Below, piece by piece: positions 43,287-51,385 of a stretch of DNA of 64,000 nt. The position numbers and the translations under genes were made by a program. Every line of letters starts with the position of its first letter. The stretch's first letter is position 1. The DNA comes from an uncultured Flavobacteriales bacterium (GTDB lineage: Bacteria > Bacteroidota > Bacteroidia > Flavobacteriales > Crocinitomicaceae), in the NCBI GenBank assembly GCA_946479285.1, contig CAMLFH010000007.1:62001-126000 (forward strand), in the 5' to 3' direction. The notes under the pieces are model-generated. The model was not told the origin of the DNA and did not search any database. It saw only the letters and a list, made by a program, of their open reading frames with translations.

Positions 43287-44027
43287 ATGGGGATAATACA
43301 AAATATCGGCAAGTATTTCATGATGATGTGGATCGTGTTTTCGAAGCCGGAAAAATGGAGAATATTCCGCAGACGTTTTTTTGAAGAAATGGAAGTGATC
43401 GGAATTAAATCTCTTCCGATCGTTGCATTGATGTCTGCCTTTATGGGAGCTGTAATTGCCTTGCAGACTGCTTCTAATATGGACAATCCGCTGCTTCCGG
43501 CTTATACAGTCGGATACATTACGCGTTCGTCTACTATTTTGGAATTCTCACCCACCATTATCTCGTTAATTTTAGCCGGTAAAGTTGGTTCAAATATCGC
43601 TTCAGAAGTTGGAACGATGCGCGTGACCGAGCAAATTGACGCCTTGGAAATTATGGGCGTAAACTCTTTGAGCTACCTCGTCCTTCCAAAAGTAACTTCT
43701 GCCATGATCTTTTTCCCGGTTTTGATCATTTTCTCTATCGGTTTAAGTTTGATCGGTGGATGGTTGTCATTAAAACTTTCCGGACTTTCTTCTACCGAAA
43801 CCTATATTTACGGGATTCGATTCTTTTACAGGGATGGTGATATTGTTTACGCATTATCAAAAACGGTAGTCTTCGCTTTCCTAATCACTTCCATTGCATC
43901 TTTCAAAGGTTATTATACAAAAGGCGGATCTTTGGATGTGGGTAAATCTTCCACAGAAGCAGTAGTAAGTTCCAGCGTTGCTATTTTGATCGCGAATTTC
44001 TTCTTAACTCAAATGTTCTTATTGTAA
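43287..44027 (+). CDS. MlaE-family ABC transporter permease
   Basis: 246 residues with 5-6 membrane helices, matching the MlaE (TTG2B-like) permease family: PEKWRIFRRRFFEEMEVIGI, SLPIVALMSAFMGAVIALQT, and EFSPTIISLILAGKVGSNIA with GTMRVTEQIDALEIMGVNSL are its hallmarks. It moves phospholipids between outer and inner membranes together with an ATPase and an MCE-domain protein. The ATPase gene follows with a 1-bp overlap (TAATG). No MCE (MlaD) gene is next in this window. The ~205-bp gap before it contains repeat-like hairpins and no gene. Confidence 0.93.
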   Translation: MGIIQNIGKYFMMMWIVFSKPEKWRIFRRRFFEEMEVIGIKSLPIVALMSAFMGAVIALQTASNMDNPLLPAYTVGYITRSSTILEFSPTIISLILAGKVGSNIASEVGTMRVTEQIDALEIMGVNSLSYLVLPKVTSAMIFFPVLIIFSIGLSLIGGWLSLKLSGLSSTETYIYGIRFFYRDGDIVYALSKTVVFAFLITSIASFKGYYTKGGSLDVGKSSTEAVVSSSVAILIANFFLTQMFLL

Positions 44028-44794
44028 TGATTGAAGTTGTCAATATCAATAAAACTTTTGGGGATACTCAAATCCTGAAAGACGTCAGTGCTACCTTCGA
44101 AAAAGGTAAAGTAAACCTGATTATCGGGAAATCGGGCTCCGGGAAATCAGTCCTTGCAAAATGTATTGTGGGGCTGCACGAAGTAGATTCGGGACAGATT
44201 TTATATGACGGAAGGGATTTCACCAAAATGGACCGTTTGCAACGCAAGGAAATCAGACAGGAAATCGGGATGTTGTTCCAGGGTTCTGCTCTTTTTGATT
44301 CCATGACCGTTGAACAGAACATCATGTTCCCCTTGACGATGTTCACCAAAATGAGCAGGAAAGAAATGCAGGAACGCGTGGATTTTTGTTTGGAAAGAGT
44401 AAATCTTACCGGAAAGAACGGGCTCTACCCGGCTGAATGTTCCGGAGGGATGCAGAAACGTATTGCAATTGCGCGTGCTATTTCCATGAATCCGAAATAC
44501 CTGTTTTGTGATGAACCGAATTCCGGGTTGGATCCGCAAACATCCATCCTGATTGACAACCTCATCCGTGAAATCACTCATGAATATGAGATCACTACGA
44601 TTGTGATTACACACGACATGAACTCGGTAATCGAGATCGGTGAAAGCGTCATTTTCATCAATAAAGGCGAGAACTGGTGGCAGGGAGACCGCAACTCCAT
44701 TATTACCACGGACAATCCGGAAATCAACGATTTTGTTTTCGCTTCGGATTTTATGAAGGAAATTAAAGAGACCTTAAAGAAGAACACGAAGTAA
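44027..44794 (+). CDS. MlaF-like ABC transporter ATP-binding protein
   Basis: 255 residues. Walker A GKSGSGKSVLAKCIVGL, Q-loop IGMLFQGSALFDSMTVEQNI (the FQ-SALFDS stretch is typical of MlaF), signature CSGGMQKRIAIARAISM, Walker B YLFCDEPNSGLDPQTS and H-loop VITHDMNSVIEIG. Paired with the MlaE-type permease immediately upstream by translational coupling. It powers phospholipid trafficking for outer-membrane lipid asymmetry. The partner MCE protein must be encoded elsewhere. Confidence 0.94.
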   Translation: MIEVVNINKTFGDTQILKDVSATFEKGKVNLIIGKSGSGKSVLAKCIVGLHEVDSGQILYDGRDFTKMDRLQRKEIRQEIGMLFQGSALFDSMTVEQNIMFPLTMFTKMSRKEMQERVDFCLERVNLTGKNGLYPAECSGGMQKRIAIARAISMNPKYLFCDEPNSGLDPQTSILIDNLIREITHEYEITTIVITHDMNSVIEIGESVIFINKGENWWQGDRNSIITTDNPEINDFVFASDFMKEIKETLKKNTK

Positions 44795-44835
44795 GTATCA
44801 AGTATTCTTTATAATTGATAAACCCATTGATCATT

Positions 44836-45483
44836 TCAATAATAGATCTTCAAAATCATCGGTTTCGGCTCTTTATCAATAATTGGAATCAATTCCTCAA
44901 AGTAATTTTCAGACAGCATCGCACAACCCAAACTATTGCAAATCGGATAATACTGTTCTTCATCCGGAACACAACTATATCTGTGCAGTACAATTGCTCG
45001 CTCTGTTGCTTTATTGTTTGATTTTTCCAGGCCAGCCAGCTTATAGGATTTTCCGAAACTCCCCATGTAAGAAGAACCTATTTTATAAAAACCCAATGAT
45101 GTCATATAGGAATTGGGAATATTGCTGAACTGCAGGGAATCAGTACCAGCAATTTCTGATCCGGAACCATGTGCACACAATCCCTTCGAAAGGATCTTAT
45201 TCGTTTTCAAATCCACCACAAATAACCGGTAATACTTCGAGGGAATTTTCATATCGATCAAAATTGCTTTCTGATTGGAATAGATTCCGCCTTTACTTTT
45301 AATATAGGTCTTGACCGATTCAATCTGCTGCGGCAATGTTTTCAAAAAACGGGTAGAATCGTAATCCGACTCAATGACCGGAACTTGAGATTCATCGGCA
45401 TTGGAAGCTGAGACTTGAGCCTGGTTAAAAGTGCAGGCAAACAGAATGAAGATAAAGGCAGTCAAATAATAGAATCGGTTCAT
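44836..45483 (-). CDS. Murein L,D-transpeptidase catalytic-domain family protein (YkuD_2-like)
   Basis: 215 residues from the ATG at 45483, which begins a signal peptide (MNRFYYLTAFIFILFACTFN). The catalytic-domain features are LFVVDLKTNKILSKGLCAHG, FSNIPNSYMTSLGFYKIGSS, ATERAIVLHRYSC and the active-site segment ICNSLGCAMLSEN with its Ser-x-Gly-Cys core. It should cross-link or trim periplasmic peptidoglycan peptides, or act on lipoprotein attachment. The gene stands alone, convergent with the mlaEF pair. Confidence 0.85.
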   Translation of the reverse strand: MNRFYYLTAFIFILFACTFNQAQVSASNADESQVPVIESDYDSTRFLKTLPQQIESVKTYIKSKGGIYSNQKAILIDMKIPSKYYRLFVVDLKTNKILSKGLCAHGSGSEIAGTDSLQFSNIPNSYMTSLGFYKIGSSYMGSFGKSYKLAGLEKSNNKATERAIVLHRYSCVPDEEQYYPICNSLGCAMLSENYFEELIPIIDKEPKPMILKIYY

Positions 45484-45612
45484 GTTTCCGTTTTTTTGTC
45501 TAACGCTAGAAATCAATTTTGGGTACAAAATACGAATTGCCGGTATGATTTTTTATATTTAACTTGAATTCGGATCATGGATTTAAAATATTAACCCGAA
45601 AGGAATCAAATT

Positions 45613-46029
45613 ATGAAGAGAGGAACCATTGCAATTTTAGTCGGAATTATTATCGGAGGGCTTTTCGTTGCTCTGGGCGAAGTGATGTCTACTTATATTT
45701 TCCCGGTGGAGAAACCAATCCCAACCGATCCCACTTTAATGTCGGATTACATTGAGAACGATGTGCCTTTGACTTCGAAAATAGTGGTCGTTTTAAATTG
45801 GGTCATCGCCGCGTTTGTTGCCGGCATCGTCAGTACTTTTATTTCGGGAAGAACATCTCCAAAACCCATGCTTGCATCTGTTGGAGTTTTGAACATCCTG
45901 ACACTCATGAATTTACTGATTATTCTGCATCCGGGCTGGATGTGGATTGCTTCTTTGATCGTCTTCATTCCAATAGGCTATGTCGCTTATTTCCTAATTC
46001 GAAAAAAGAATACCAATGAAGGGATGTGA
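45613..46029 (+). CDS. Hypothetical four-helix membrane protein
   Basis: 138 residues with four hydrophobic segments (~5-28, 55-75, 85-105, 108-130). The N-terminus KRGTIAILVGIIIGGLFVAL is Gly-rich. It resembles small integral membrane proteins without a named family. It overlaps the DUF1801/YdeI-like gene by 14 bp, so the two are co-expressed. Confidence 0.6.
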   Translation: MKRGTIAILVGIIIGGLFVALGEVMSTYIFPVEKPIPTDPTLMSDYIENDVPLTSKIVVVLNWVIAAFVAGIVSTFISGRTSPKPMLASVGVLNILTLMNLLIILHPGWMWIASLIVFIPIGYVAYFLIRKKNTNEGM

Positions 46030-46630
46030 CGAACGAATTACGCAGTACATTTCAAAATCTGCTGATTTCGCGCAGGAAATATTACTTCATTTAAGAGAGT
46101 TGGTGCATGATTTCTGCCCGGATGTGGAAGAAGGAATGAAATGGAGCATGCCCTTTTTCATGTACCGCGGAAAAATCCTTTGTAACTTTGCATCCTTCAA
46201 GCATCATTGTTCATTTGGATTCTGGTTGCATTCTGAAATGAGCGATTTTCACGGACTTTTTAAAAGAAGTGAAGAAGGAGGAATGGGCAGTTTAGGTAAA
46301 ATCACGTCGATGGATGATTTACCGAAAGATGAAAAGTTGGGCGCATACATTGTGGAAGCAATGAGTTTGATTGAACAGGGAACAATTCCGCGTGAACTCA
46401 ATCCGAAATTCAAAAAGCCGCCGGCAGAAGTTCCTGCAGAGTTAACAGAACTGTTGGAGAAAGAACCACAGGCTAAAGCTTTCTTTGAATCACTTCCTCC
46501 TTCACATCAGAGAGAATATACCAATTGGATTACCGAAGCCAAAAGGGAAGAAACCAAACAGCGCAGGTTGAAGCAAACGATTGAAAACCTGGTCGAAGGA
46601 AAGTCAAAAGACTGGAAATATATGCGTTAA
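46016..46630 (+). CDS. DUF1801 plus YdeI/OmpD-associated family protein
   Basis: 204 residues. Residues ~5-115 form a DUF1801-type domain (ILLHLRELVHDFCPDVEEGM, KWSMPFFMYRGKILCNFASF). The rest is the YdeI/OmpD-associated C-terminal helical region (ELTELLEKEPQAKAFFESLP, HQREYTNWITEAKREETKQR). The family is annotated 'bacteriocin protection' in some databases on thin evidence. Overlaps the preceding membrane-protein gene by 14 bp. Confidence 0.85.
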   Translation: MKGCDERITQYISKSADFAQEILLHLRELVHDFCPDVEEGMKWSMPFFMYRGKILCNFASFKHHCSFGFWLHSEMSDFHGLFKRSEEGGMGSLGKITSMDDLPKDEKLGAYIVEAMSLIEQGTIPRELNPKFKKPPAEVPAELTELLEKEPQAKAFFESLPPSHQREYTNWITEAKREETKQRRLKQTIENLVEGKSKDWKYMR

Positions 46631-46701
46631 CCGATTTTCGCCCACCATTGACCGATTTTGACTATTCAACTCCTCATTAGTCTTATACCTTTACTATCTA
46701 A

Positions 46702-47526
46702 ATGGTTCAGAATATGGAAACAGATAACATCCGCACGGAAATAGAACACGAAATCTTAAAAGCACAAAAAGGACACCGTCGCGGAAAAATTGCAGGTGGA
46801 TTAGCCATAGTTTTCTTTGGTGTAATCTATCTTCTAGAACAATTGGGATACAACACTCCCAGTTATTTGCTCAGCTGGCAAATGATCCTCATTGTAATCG
46901 GGATTATTGTATTGGTCAAACACAAATTCAGCAAACCGCACGGATACCTGATGATTATTATTGGAAAGCTTTTCCTTTTGGCAGATTGGTATCCTGAAAT
47001 AATCAACGTCAAGATTATTATTCCGGTTGTAATTATCCTGATTGGTCTTGCAGTTGTTTTTCTCTCGAATAACAGATGTGGAAAACACAACCGAAGAAAG
47101 AAACGCTTTACCCGCGAAAACTGGAAAGAAATTCACGAAGCACAACAAAGAGGTTTCAGTTATTATAAGTACAACGAAAATGATTTCATTGACAGCGTAA
47201 GTTTTTTCGGGGGAATTAACAAAACGATCGTCAGTAAAACCTTTAAAGGAGCAGACATTGTTTCTTTCTTCGGCGGAACAGATATCAATCTTTCGCAGGC
47301 AGATTTCCAGGGGCGGATCGTGATTGATGTAACAAACATTTTTGGAGGCACGACTTTAACGATTCCAAACAACTGGGAAGTGATTTCGGAGGTGGCCAGC
47401 ATTTTCGGAGCTTTTGAAGACAAGCGTCCGCAATACCAAAGAGAATCAGGCGAAGAAAGTAAAGTCATTGTTCTGAGGGGAACCTGTATGTTTGGAGGAA
47501 TTGAAGTGAACAGTTTCAGTAAATAA
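46702..47526 (+). CDS. LiaF-like membrane protein (cell-wall stress response type)
   Basis: 274 residues. After a short basic N-terminus, residues ~28-125 contain four membrane helices as in LiaI/LiaF-type proteins (GLAIVFFGVIYLLEQLGY, MILIVIGIIVLVKHKF, IIIPVVIILIGLAVVFLSN). The C-terminal ~110 residues are the LiaF C-domain: a series of repeating strands, VSFFGGINKTIVSKTFKGAD, IVSFFGGTDINLSQADF and ASIFGAFEDKRP. LiaF proteins regulate envelope-stress kinases. The kinase gene starts 6 bp later, supporting such a role. A near-consensus -7 (TACCTTTA) lies at 46686-46693. Confidence 0.88.
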   Translation: MVQNMETDNIRTEIEHEILKAQKGHRRGKIAGGLAIVFFGVIYLLEQLGYNTPSYLLSWQMILIVIGIIVLVKHKFSKPHGYLMIIIGKLFLLADWYPEIINVKIIIPVVIILIGLAVVFLSNNRCGKHNRRKKRFTRENWKEIHEAQQRGFSYYKYNENDFIDSVSFFGGINKTIVSKTFKGADIVSFFGGTDINLSQADFQGRIVIDVTNIFGGTTLTIPNNWEVISEVASIFGAFEDKRPQYQRESGEESKVIVLRGTCMFGGIEVNSFSK

Positions 47527-47531
47527 AAAGC

Positions 47532-48557
47532 ATGTTTTTAAAAACAAGTACAAGAGTGCAGTTGCTTTTCATCGTTTGGACGGTGATTGCAACTCTTGTG
47601 TTTTTTTGTGTGCTCTTAATCCATCATTATCCTTTTGATATTGTTTGGAAAGACACCCTTTTTTCCGGTTTGCTGATTTCCGTTATCTCCCAGATCATTT
47701 ATTTCATCCAGACCTATTACCACGCGAAAAGACCGGTCAACTTTTCAAACTTCGGGTTAGTTTTAGTTTTAACTGCCGCTTATCAACTCTTAATAAACAG
47801 CGCTTTTAAACTGGTCCTGGGTGATGAACGCTGGCGGGAATATATTCTTCCGTTTGAAGGAGCCCGCGCATTCATTGTCTTTTTCATACTTATTTCCGTG
47901 AGCCTTTATTGGTGGATCAATAAGAATCAGCAAATTCAGTCACAAGTCCAGCAGCAGCTGATTGAACAGGAACGCGCATTGACAAAAGCCGAATTGGACA
48001 ACATTCACCAGCAATTGCAGCCTCACTTTTTATTCAACAGCCTGAATTCGATAGGTGCGCTAACAGAAATAAACCCGAAAGAAGCTAACCGGATGATTCT
48101 TTTATTGAGTGATTTCCTGAGAGGTACTTTGCGGAAAGACATTCAAACACTGATTCCAATTTCCGAAGAAGTTGAGCAGATTAAACGTTACCTGGAAATT
48201 GAAAAAATTCGTTTCGGACACCGTCTGAAAACAGAGTTTGATATTGATGAAGGCTGTATGAAAACATTGGTTCCGCCGCTTTTGTTGCAGCCGGTGATTG
48301 AAAATGCAATCAAATTCGGATTATACGGCTCAACGGATGAAGTCACGATCTATGTGGGAGTAAAACACCAGGATAATGGCTTAGCAATCGAAGTCAGAAA
48401 TCCTTTCGATTCTGAATTCACGCAATTCAAAACCGGCAAAGGTTTTGGACTTACAAGTATCAAACGCAGATTAATGCTGCTTTTTAATCAATATGACTTA
48501 CTAACTACCGAGAAGCAAGAGAAACTATTCATTACTAAAATTCTGATCCCAAAATGA
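47532..48557 (+). CDS. LytS-type sensor histidine kinase (four membrane segments)
   Basis: 341 residues: four membrane helices in residues ~8-130, a short coiled coil (~133-155) and a His_kinase domain. The acceptor His is in HQQLQPHFLFNSLNSIGAL. PLLLQPVIENAIKFGLYG is the N box and GKGFGLTSIKRRL the G box. No extracellular sensor domain, so it may sense via the LiaF-like neighbour. Overlaps the regulator gene by 4 bp. Confidence 0.9.
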   Translation: MFLKTSTRVQLLFIVWTVIATLVFFCVLLIHHYPFDIVWKDTLFSGLLISVISQIIYFIQTYYHAKRPVNFSNFGLVLVLTAAYQLLINSAFKLVLGDERWREYILPFEGARAFIVFFILISVSLYWWINKNQQIQSQVQQQLIEQERALTKAELDNIHQQLQPHFLFNSLNSIGALTEINPKEANRMILLLSDFLRGTLRKDIQTLIPISEEVEQIKRYLEIEKIRFGHRLKTEFDIDEGCMKTLVPPLLLQPVIENAIKFGLYGSTDEVTIYVGVKHQDNGLAIEVRNPFDSEFTQFKTGKGFGLTSIKRRLMLLFNQYDLLTTEKQEKLFITKILIPK

Positions 48558-49279
48558 TTAAGGCGTTCATAGTAGACGACGAACCTTTGGCAAGAGAAGT
48601 CGTTAAGAAACATTTACAAAAGCACCCGGATATTGTCCTGGTAGGAGAAGCAAATGATGGGTTTGAGGCCCTGAAGTTAATTCCGGAAGCGAAACCCGAT
48701 TTATTGTTTTTGGATATCCAAATGCCGAAGATCAATGGTTTTGAATTATTGGAATTACTGACTGAAAATCCATCCGTTATCTTCACTACCGCATTTGATG
48801 AATTCGCGCTAAAAGCATTTGAAGTAAATGCTCTGGATTATTTATTGAAACCGTTTTCAGAAGATCGTTTTGACACGGCAATCAGCAAAAAACGAAATTC
48901 AGAGTTAGTCAGCGACTTCAAGAGAGACATTCCGCTTCAAATCATTCATGAGCAAAACCGCATTGTGGTCAAGGACGGAACCGAGATCAAGATCATTCCC
49001 ATTAACGATGTGGATTATATTGAAGCTTACGATGATTATGTGAAAATCTATCAGGGAAAAAAGTACATTCTGAAAAAACAGACCATGAACCATTTCGAAC
49101 AGGTACTTCCAAAGGATCAGTTCATTCGCATTCATCGCTCTTACATTTTAAATGTCAATCAATTGACCAAGATTGAGTCCTACGAAAAAAATAGTTATGT
49201 GGCCATTTTGAAAAGTGGAACGAGCATTCCAATCTCGCGTTCTTCTTACAGTGATTTAAAATCCAGGCTGGGTTTATAG
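48554..49279 (+). CDS. LytTR-family response regulator
   Basis: 241 residues. The receiver domain has AFIVDDEPLAREVVKKHLQK, the phospho-Asp in DLLFLDIQMPKINGFELL and FTTAFDEFALKAFEVNALDY. The LytTR domain (~140-240) includes IPINDVDYIEAYDDYVKIYQ, FIRIHRSYILNVNQLTKIES and ISRSSYSDLKSRLG. It is translationally coupled to the kinase and forms with the LiaF-like gene a three-gene envelope-response operon. An intrinsic terminator follows the gene. Confidence 0.93.
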   Translation: MIKAFIVDDEPLAREVVKKHLQKHPDIVLVGEANDGFEALKLIPEAKPDLLFLDIQMPKINGFELLELLTENPSVIFTTAFDEFALKAFEVNALDYLLKPFSEDRFDTAISKKRNSELVSDFKRDIPLQIIHEQNRIVVKDGTEIKIIPINDVDYIEAYDDYVKIYQGKKYILKKQTMNHFEQVLPKDQFIRIHRSYILNVNQLTKIESYEKNSYVAILKSGTSIPISRSSYSDLKSRLGL

Positions 49280-49324
49280 AAAAATGGGTTCATTTTGAGG
49301 AAGTAATATTAGAAGCATTTATGT

Positions 49325-49354
49325 AAACCGGGGTAATTCATTTTATCCCGGTTT
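49325..49354 (+). terminator. Terminator of the LiaF/LytS/LytTR operon
   Basis: 12-bp stem AAACCGGGGTAA / TTATCCCGGTTT (one G-U pair) with a 6-nt loop, then a T run. Confidence 0.88.
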
Positions 49355-49393
49355 TTCATTTTTAATAAGCTAAATAATTAAGTTGAAAAATCA

Positions 49394-49494
49394 TTTTGAT
49401 TATTTTTTAATCAAAAAATAATGAATTACATCATGCTATAAAACCCAATAAATACTCATTAAAAATGAAAAAAGATTATTTTTTAATCAAAAAA
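49394..49494. promoter_or_regulatory. Duplicated AT-rich dyad upstream of the 49.6-kb gene cluster
   Basis: A 21-bp sequence, beginning GATTATTTTTTAATC and ending in an A run, is present twice (49398-49418 and 49474-49494), 76 bp apart. Each copy has the dyad GATTA-N5-TAATC; in the first copy it extends to 9-bp arms (TTTTGATTA / TAATCAAAA). The second lies 12 bp upstream of the -33 box, a typical activator position. Confidence 0.65.
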
Positions 49495-49506
49495 ATTGCA
49501 AAAAAG

Positions 49507-49538
49507 TTTGGTGGATCAATAAAGATTTCTTATCTTTG
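49507..49538 (+). promoter_or_regulatory. Strong promoter of the 49.6-58.6 kb cluster
   Basis: TTTG (49507-49510), 20 bp, TATCTTTG (49531-49538): the best match to the Bacteroidota -33/-7 consensus in the window. Predicted start near 49545 gives a ~65-nt leader before the GTG at 49609. The 49280-49608 gap otherwise holds the terminator of the previous operon and the duplicated dyad. Confidence 0.8.
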
Positions 49539-49608
49539 TAAGGTAGCAAATCGGTAAAAGAGATGCTGCGGAAAAACAACCTTATTATTAACCATTATAA
49601 ATCGAATC

Positions 49609-50667
49609 GTGAAACGAATTATCATCCTTTCCGTTGGTACGGCAACTCCTCATGTCATCAAAGCTCTTTCTGAAGCATTTGACATCAATCAGGACCTTCT
49701 GTTTAAAATTCTTTACAATGCACCTGCCGTCTTTTTAGACAATGCAGAAGAAGAATTGGCAAAGAAAGCATTTCTCATTTTAACCGAACTTGGGCTGGAA
49801 GTTTTGGTTCAAAACACAGAAGAAACAGCTCCTCTTCCTACAGAAGCTCTTGATGTTTCCGTATACATCAAAGATCCGGTGAAGCTAAGCACCGTCAACA
49901 AGCAATTGTCTGAATTCCTTGGCTGCAATGAAAGTGAATCCCTTCAACTTTTGCTGAATGAACCGAGCGTGGTTTTAGGTGGGGTTTCTATGGCAACCGC
50001 AGAAAGTCTGCAAAAAAGAATCGATGCAGAAGTCATCGCCAGCAATCCAAAGCTGGATTTATATACCATAGAATTTACTGCAAGCGCCGAAACCGATCGC
50101 CAGAAACTGATCAACCTAATCAAAAGTCAGGAAATTGCTATCCCGGGTGGAGAAACCAGATGGGTACGCAATTTAACCTACGCACAACTAAATCAGTTTT
50201 TAACCCGCTACCGTTCCCAGCATGAGATGAAGATTTACAACCAAAGCTATTCCAGGTTCAGGATCCTCCTGGAAGACTTTGACTTAACGAGTGCAACTCA
50301 AACAGATTTCCTGGTTAACGAAATCGGCATGCCGCAGGAAGCACTCGAAGAGATTCACTCAAACCTTCCTCTTTTATTGGATGAATCTGTCAATTACGGA
50401 GAACTCGAGCAAAAACTCGCCTTGTACAAGCAAGTTGGATTGCGTTGCTCCGATGAACAGATTCCTTTCGGAAAGTATTCCCTCGCAGTGAGTAACATCA
50501 CAGATTCCACAAAGTTCCTTGAAATCCTGGATAAGTTTTTCAAAGATGTCACTTTCAACCAAAGCTCCGGAACCTGGAAGACCCCTCTTCCGCTCGCAAG
50601 TATCCTGAGCAGGCTTCTCGAAAAGCAACTGGAAATCCTGGGATGTGAAATCGAAATCGAATACTAA
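49609..50667 (+). CDS. Protein with repeated ribosomal-L7/L12-C-domain-like units
   Basis: 352 residues, GTG start, no signal peptide. Residues 1-68 (IIILSVGTATPHVIKALSEA, ending ILTELGLEVLVQ) follow the strand-helix-helix-strand order and key residues (VIKA, APAVFL, ELGLEV) of the ribosomal L7/L12 C-terminal domain. Three further units with weaker likeness follow at about 80-155 (VYIKDPVKLSTVNKQLSEFL), 200-275 (RFRILLEDFDLTSATQTDFL) and 280-352 (GKYSLAVSNITDSTKFLEIL). It lacks the L7/L12 N-terminal dimerisation and hinge regions, so it is not the ribosomal protein. It is the first gene of a large cluster. No function is known to me; a binding or adaptor role is inferred. Confidence 0.62.
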   Translation: MKRIIILSVGTATPHVIKALSEAFDINQDLLFKILYNAPAVFLDNAEEELAKKAFLILTELGLEVLVQNTEETAPLPTEALDVSVYIKDPVKLSTVNKQLSEFLGCNESESLQLLLNEPSVVLGGVSMATAESLQKRIDAEVIASNPKLDLYTIEFTASAETDRQKLINLIKSQEIAIPGGETRWVRNLTYAQLNQFLTRYRSQHEMKIYNQSYSRFRILLEDFDLTSATQTDFLVNEIGMPQEALEEIHSNLPLLLDESVNYGELEQKLALYKQVGLRCSDEQIPFGKYSLAVSNITDSTKFLEILDKFFKDVTFNQSSGTWKTPLPLASILSRLLEKQLEILGCEIEIEY

Positions 50668-50672
50668 GACCA

Positions 50673-51230
50673 ATGAAAGAAAACCAATCTAACCTCCATC
50701 TCCAAATCGCTGAAAACGGAAAAATCCTCGCTTTAAAAGGAGATCACAAAGAAGCATTGCGCCACTACAAAGAGGCCATGCGTATGTGTCAGACAGTTGA
50801 TAATTCAGAGCTCTTCCTGCAGCACTACAGTTTATGCGCAATGGAATCCCTGGAATTGATGGAGGCACACGAAGAAATCATCACTTTTTGTGAGAAAAGC
50901 ATTGATTTCCTGACACCAAAAAAGGCCGAACGTACAGATGAATGGTTCAGGAAAAACCTCGCATCCCTCTGGGAACGGAAAGGAATCCAGTGTATCTACC
51001 TGGATGAAAAAACAGAAGCGACTGAGGCTTTGGACGCAGCTCTTAAAGAAGCAAAGGAAATATCTATGCCTTTAGCAAAAGAGCTACTGAACTGGCTTCG
51101 AAGAGGTTATGCGATTTCTCACCAAAAAGTGCGTGATCTACAAAACAGGCATCACTACTTTACTGTTCGTAAAGAAAATGTCAACGAAAAAATAGCAGTT
51201 CAACTGCCGGAAATGATCAATCCGTTCTAA
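50673..51230 (+). CDS. TPR-like helical protein
   Basis: 185 residues, all-helical, no signal peptide. The opening LHLQIAENGKILALKGDHKE and EALRHYKEAMRMCQ is a good tetratricopeptide unit; two further helix pairs (~55-85 and ~95-130, KGIQCIYLDEKTEATEALDA) look like degenerate units. The C-terminus (~140-185) is less ordered. It begins 5 bp after the L7/L12-like gene, so they are co-translated. It probably mediates protein contacts for the genes that follow. Confidence 0.62.
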   Translation: MKENQSNLHLQIAENGKILALKGDHKEALRHYKEAMRMCQTVDNSELFLQHYSLCAMESLELMEAHEEIITFCEKSIDFLTPKKAERTDEWFRKNLASLWERKGIQCIYLDEKTEATEALDAALKEAKEISMPLAKELLNWLRRGYAISHQKVRDLQNRHHYFTVRKENVNEKIAVQLPEMINPF

Positions 51231-51241
51231 ACCCCGTTTTA

Positions 51242-51361
51242 TACGAAATACAGGCTGCCTTATTTGTGCGCACAAATAACTGTCCTCCTGAAACCCATCA
51301 TTAGAATGACCCGGGCACACCGGTTACGCCTTCATTTTTCGGACGCAGCCTGTATTTCGTA
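51242..51361. repeat. 120-nt element bounded by a perfect 17-bp inverted repeat
   Basis: TACGAAATACAGGCTGC (51242-51258) pairs exactly with 51345-51361. Inside is a perfect 20-bp palindrome TTATTTGTGCGCACAAATAA (51260-51279). It occupies almost the entire 155-bp gap between the TPR-like gene and the first family gene. It could be a structured RNA, a stoichiometry-setting hairpin or a small mobile element; no coding potential. The motif GCAGCCT recurs in the hairpin at 58599-58636, at the far end of the cluster. Confidence 0.85.
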
Positions 51362-51385
51362 CAAAACAATTAAAACAATTAATTT

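Noticed and set aside
49398..49494. Direct repeats interpreted as a CRISPR array
   Set aside because: Only two copies, AT-rich, 76 bp apart, with no cas genes; better explained as operator-like sites before a promoter.
49609..50667. Annotation as ribosomal protein L7/L12
   Set aside because: Length of 352 residues, four degenerate units, no N-terminal dimerisation domain or hinge, and no ribosomal gene neighbours.
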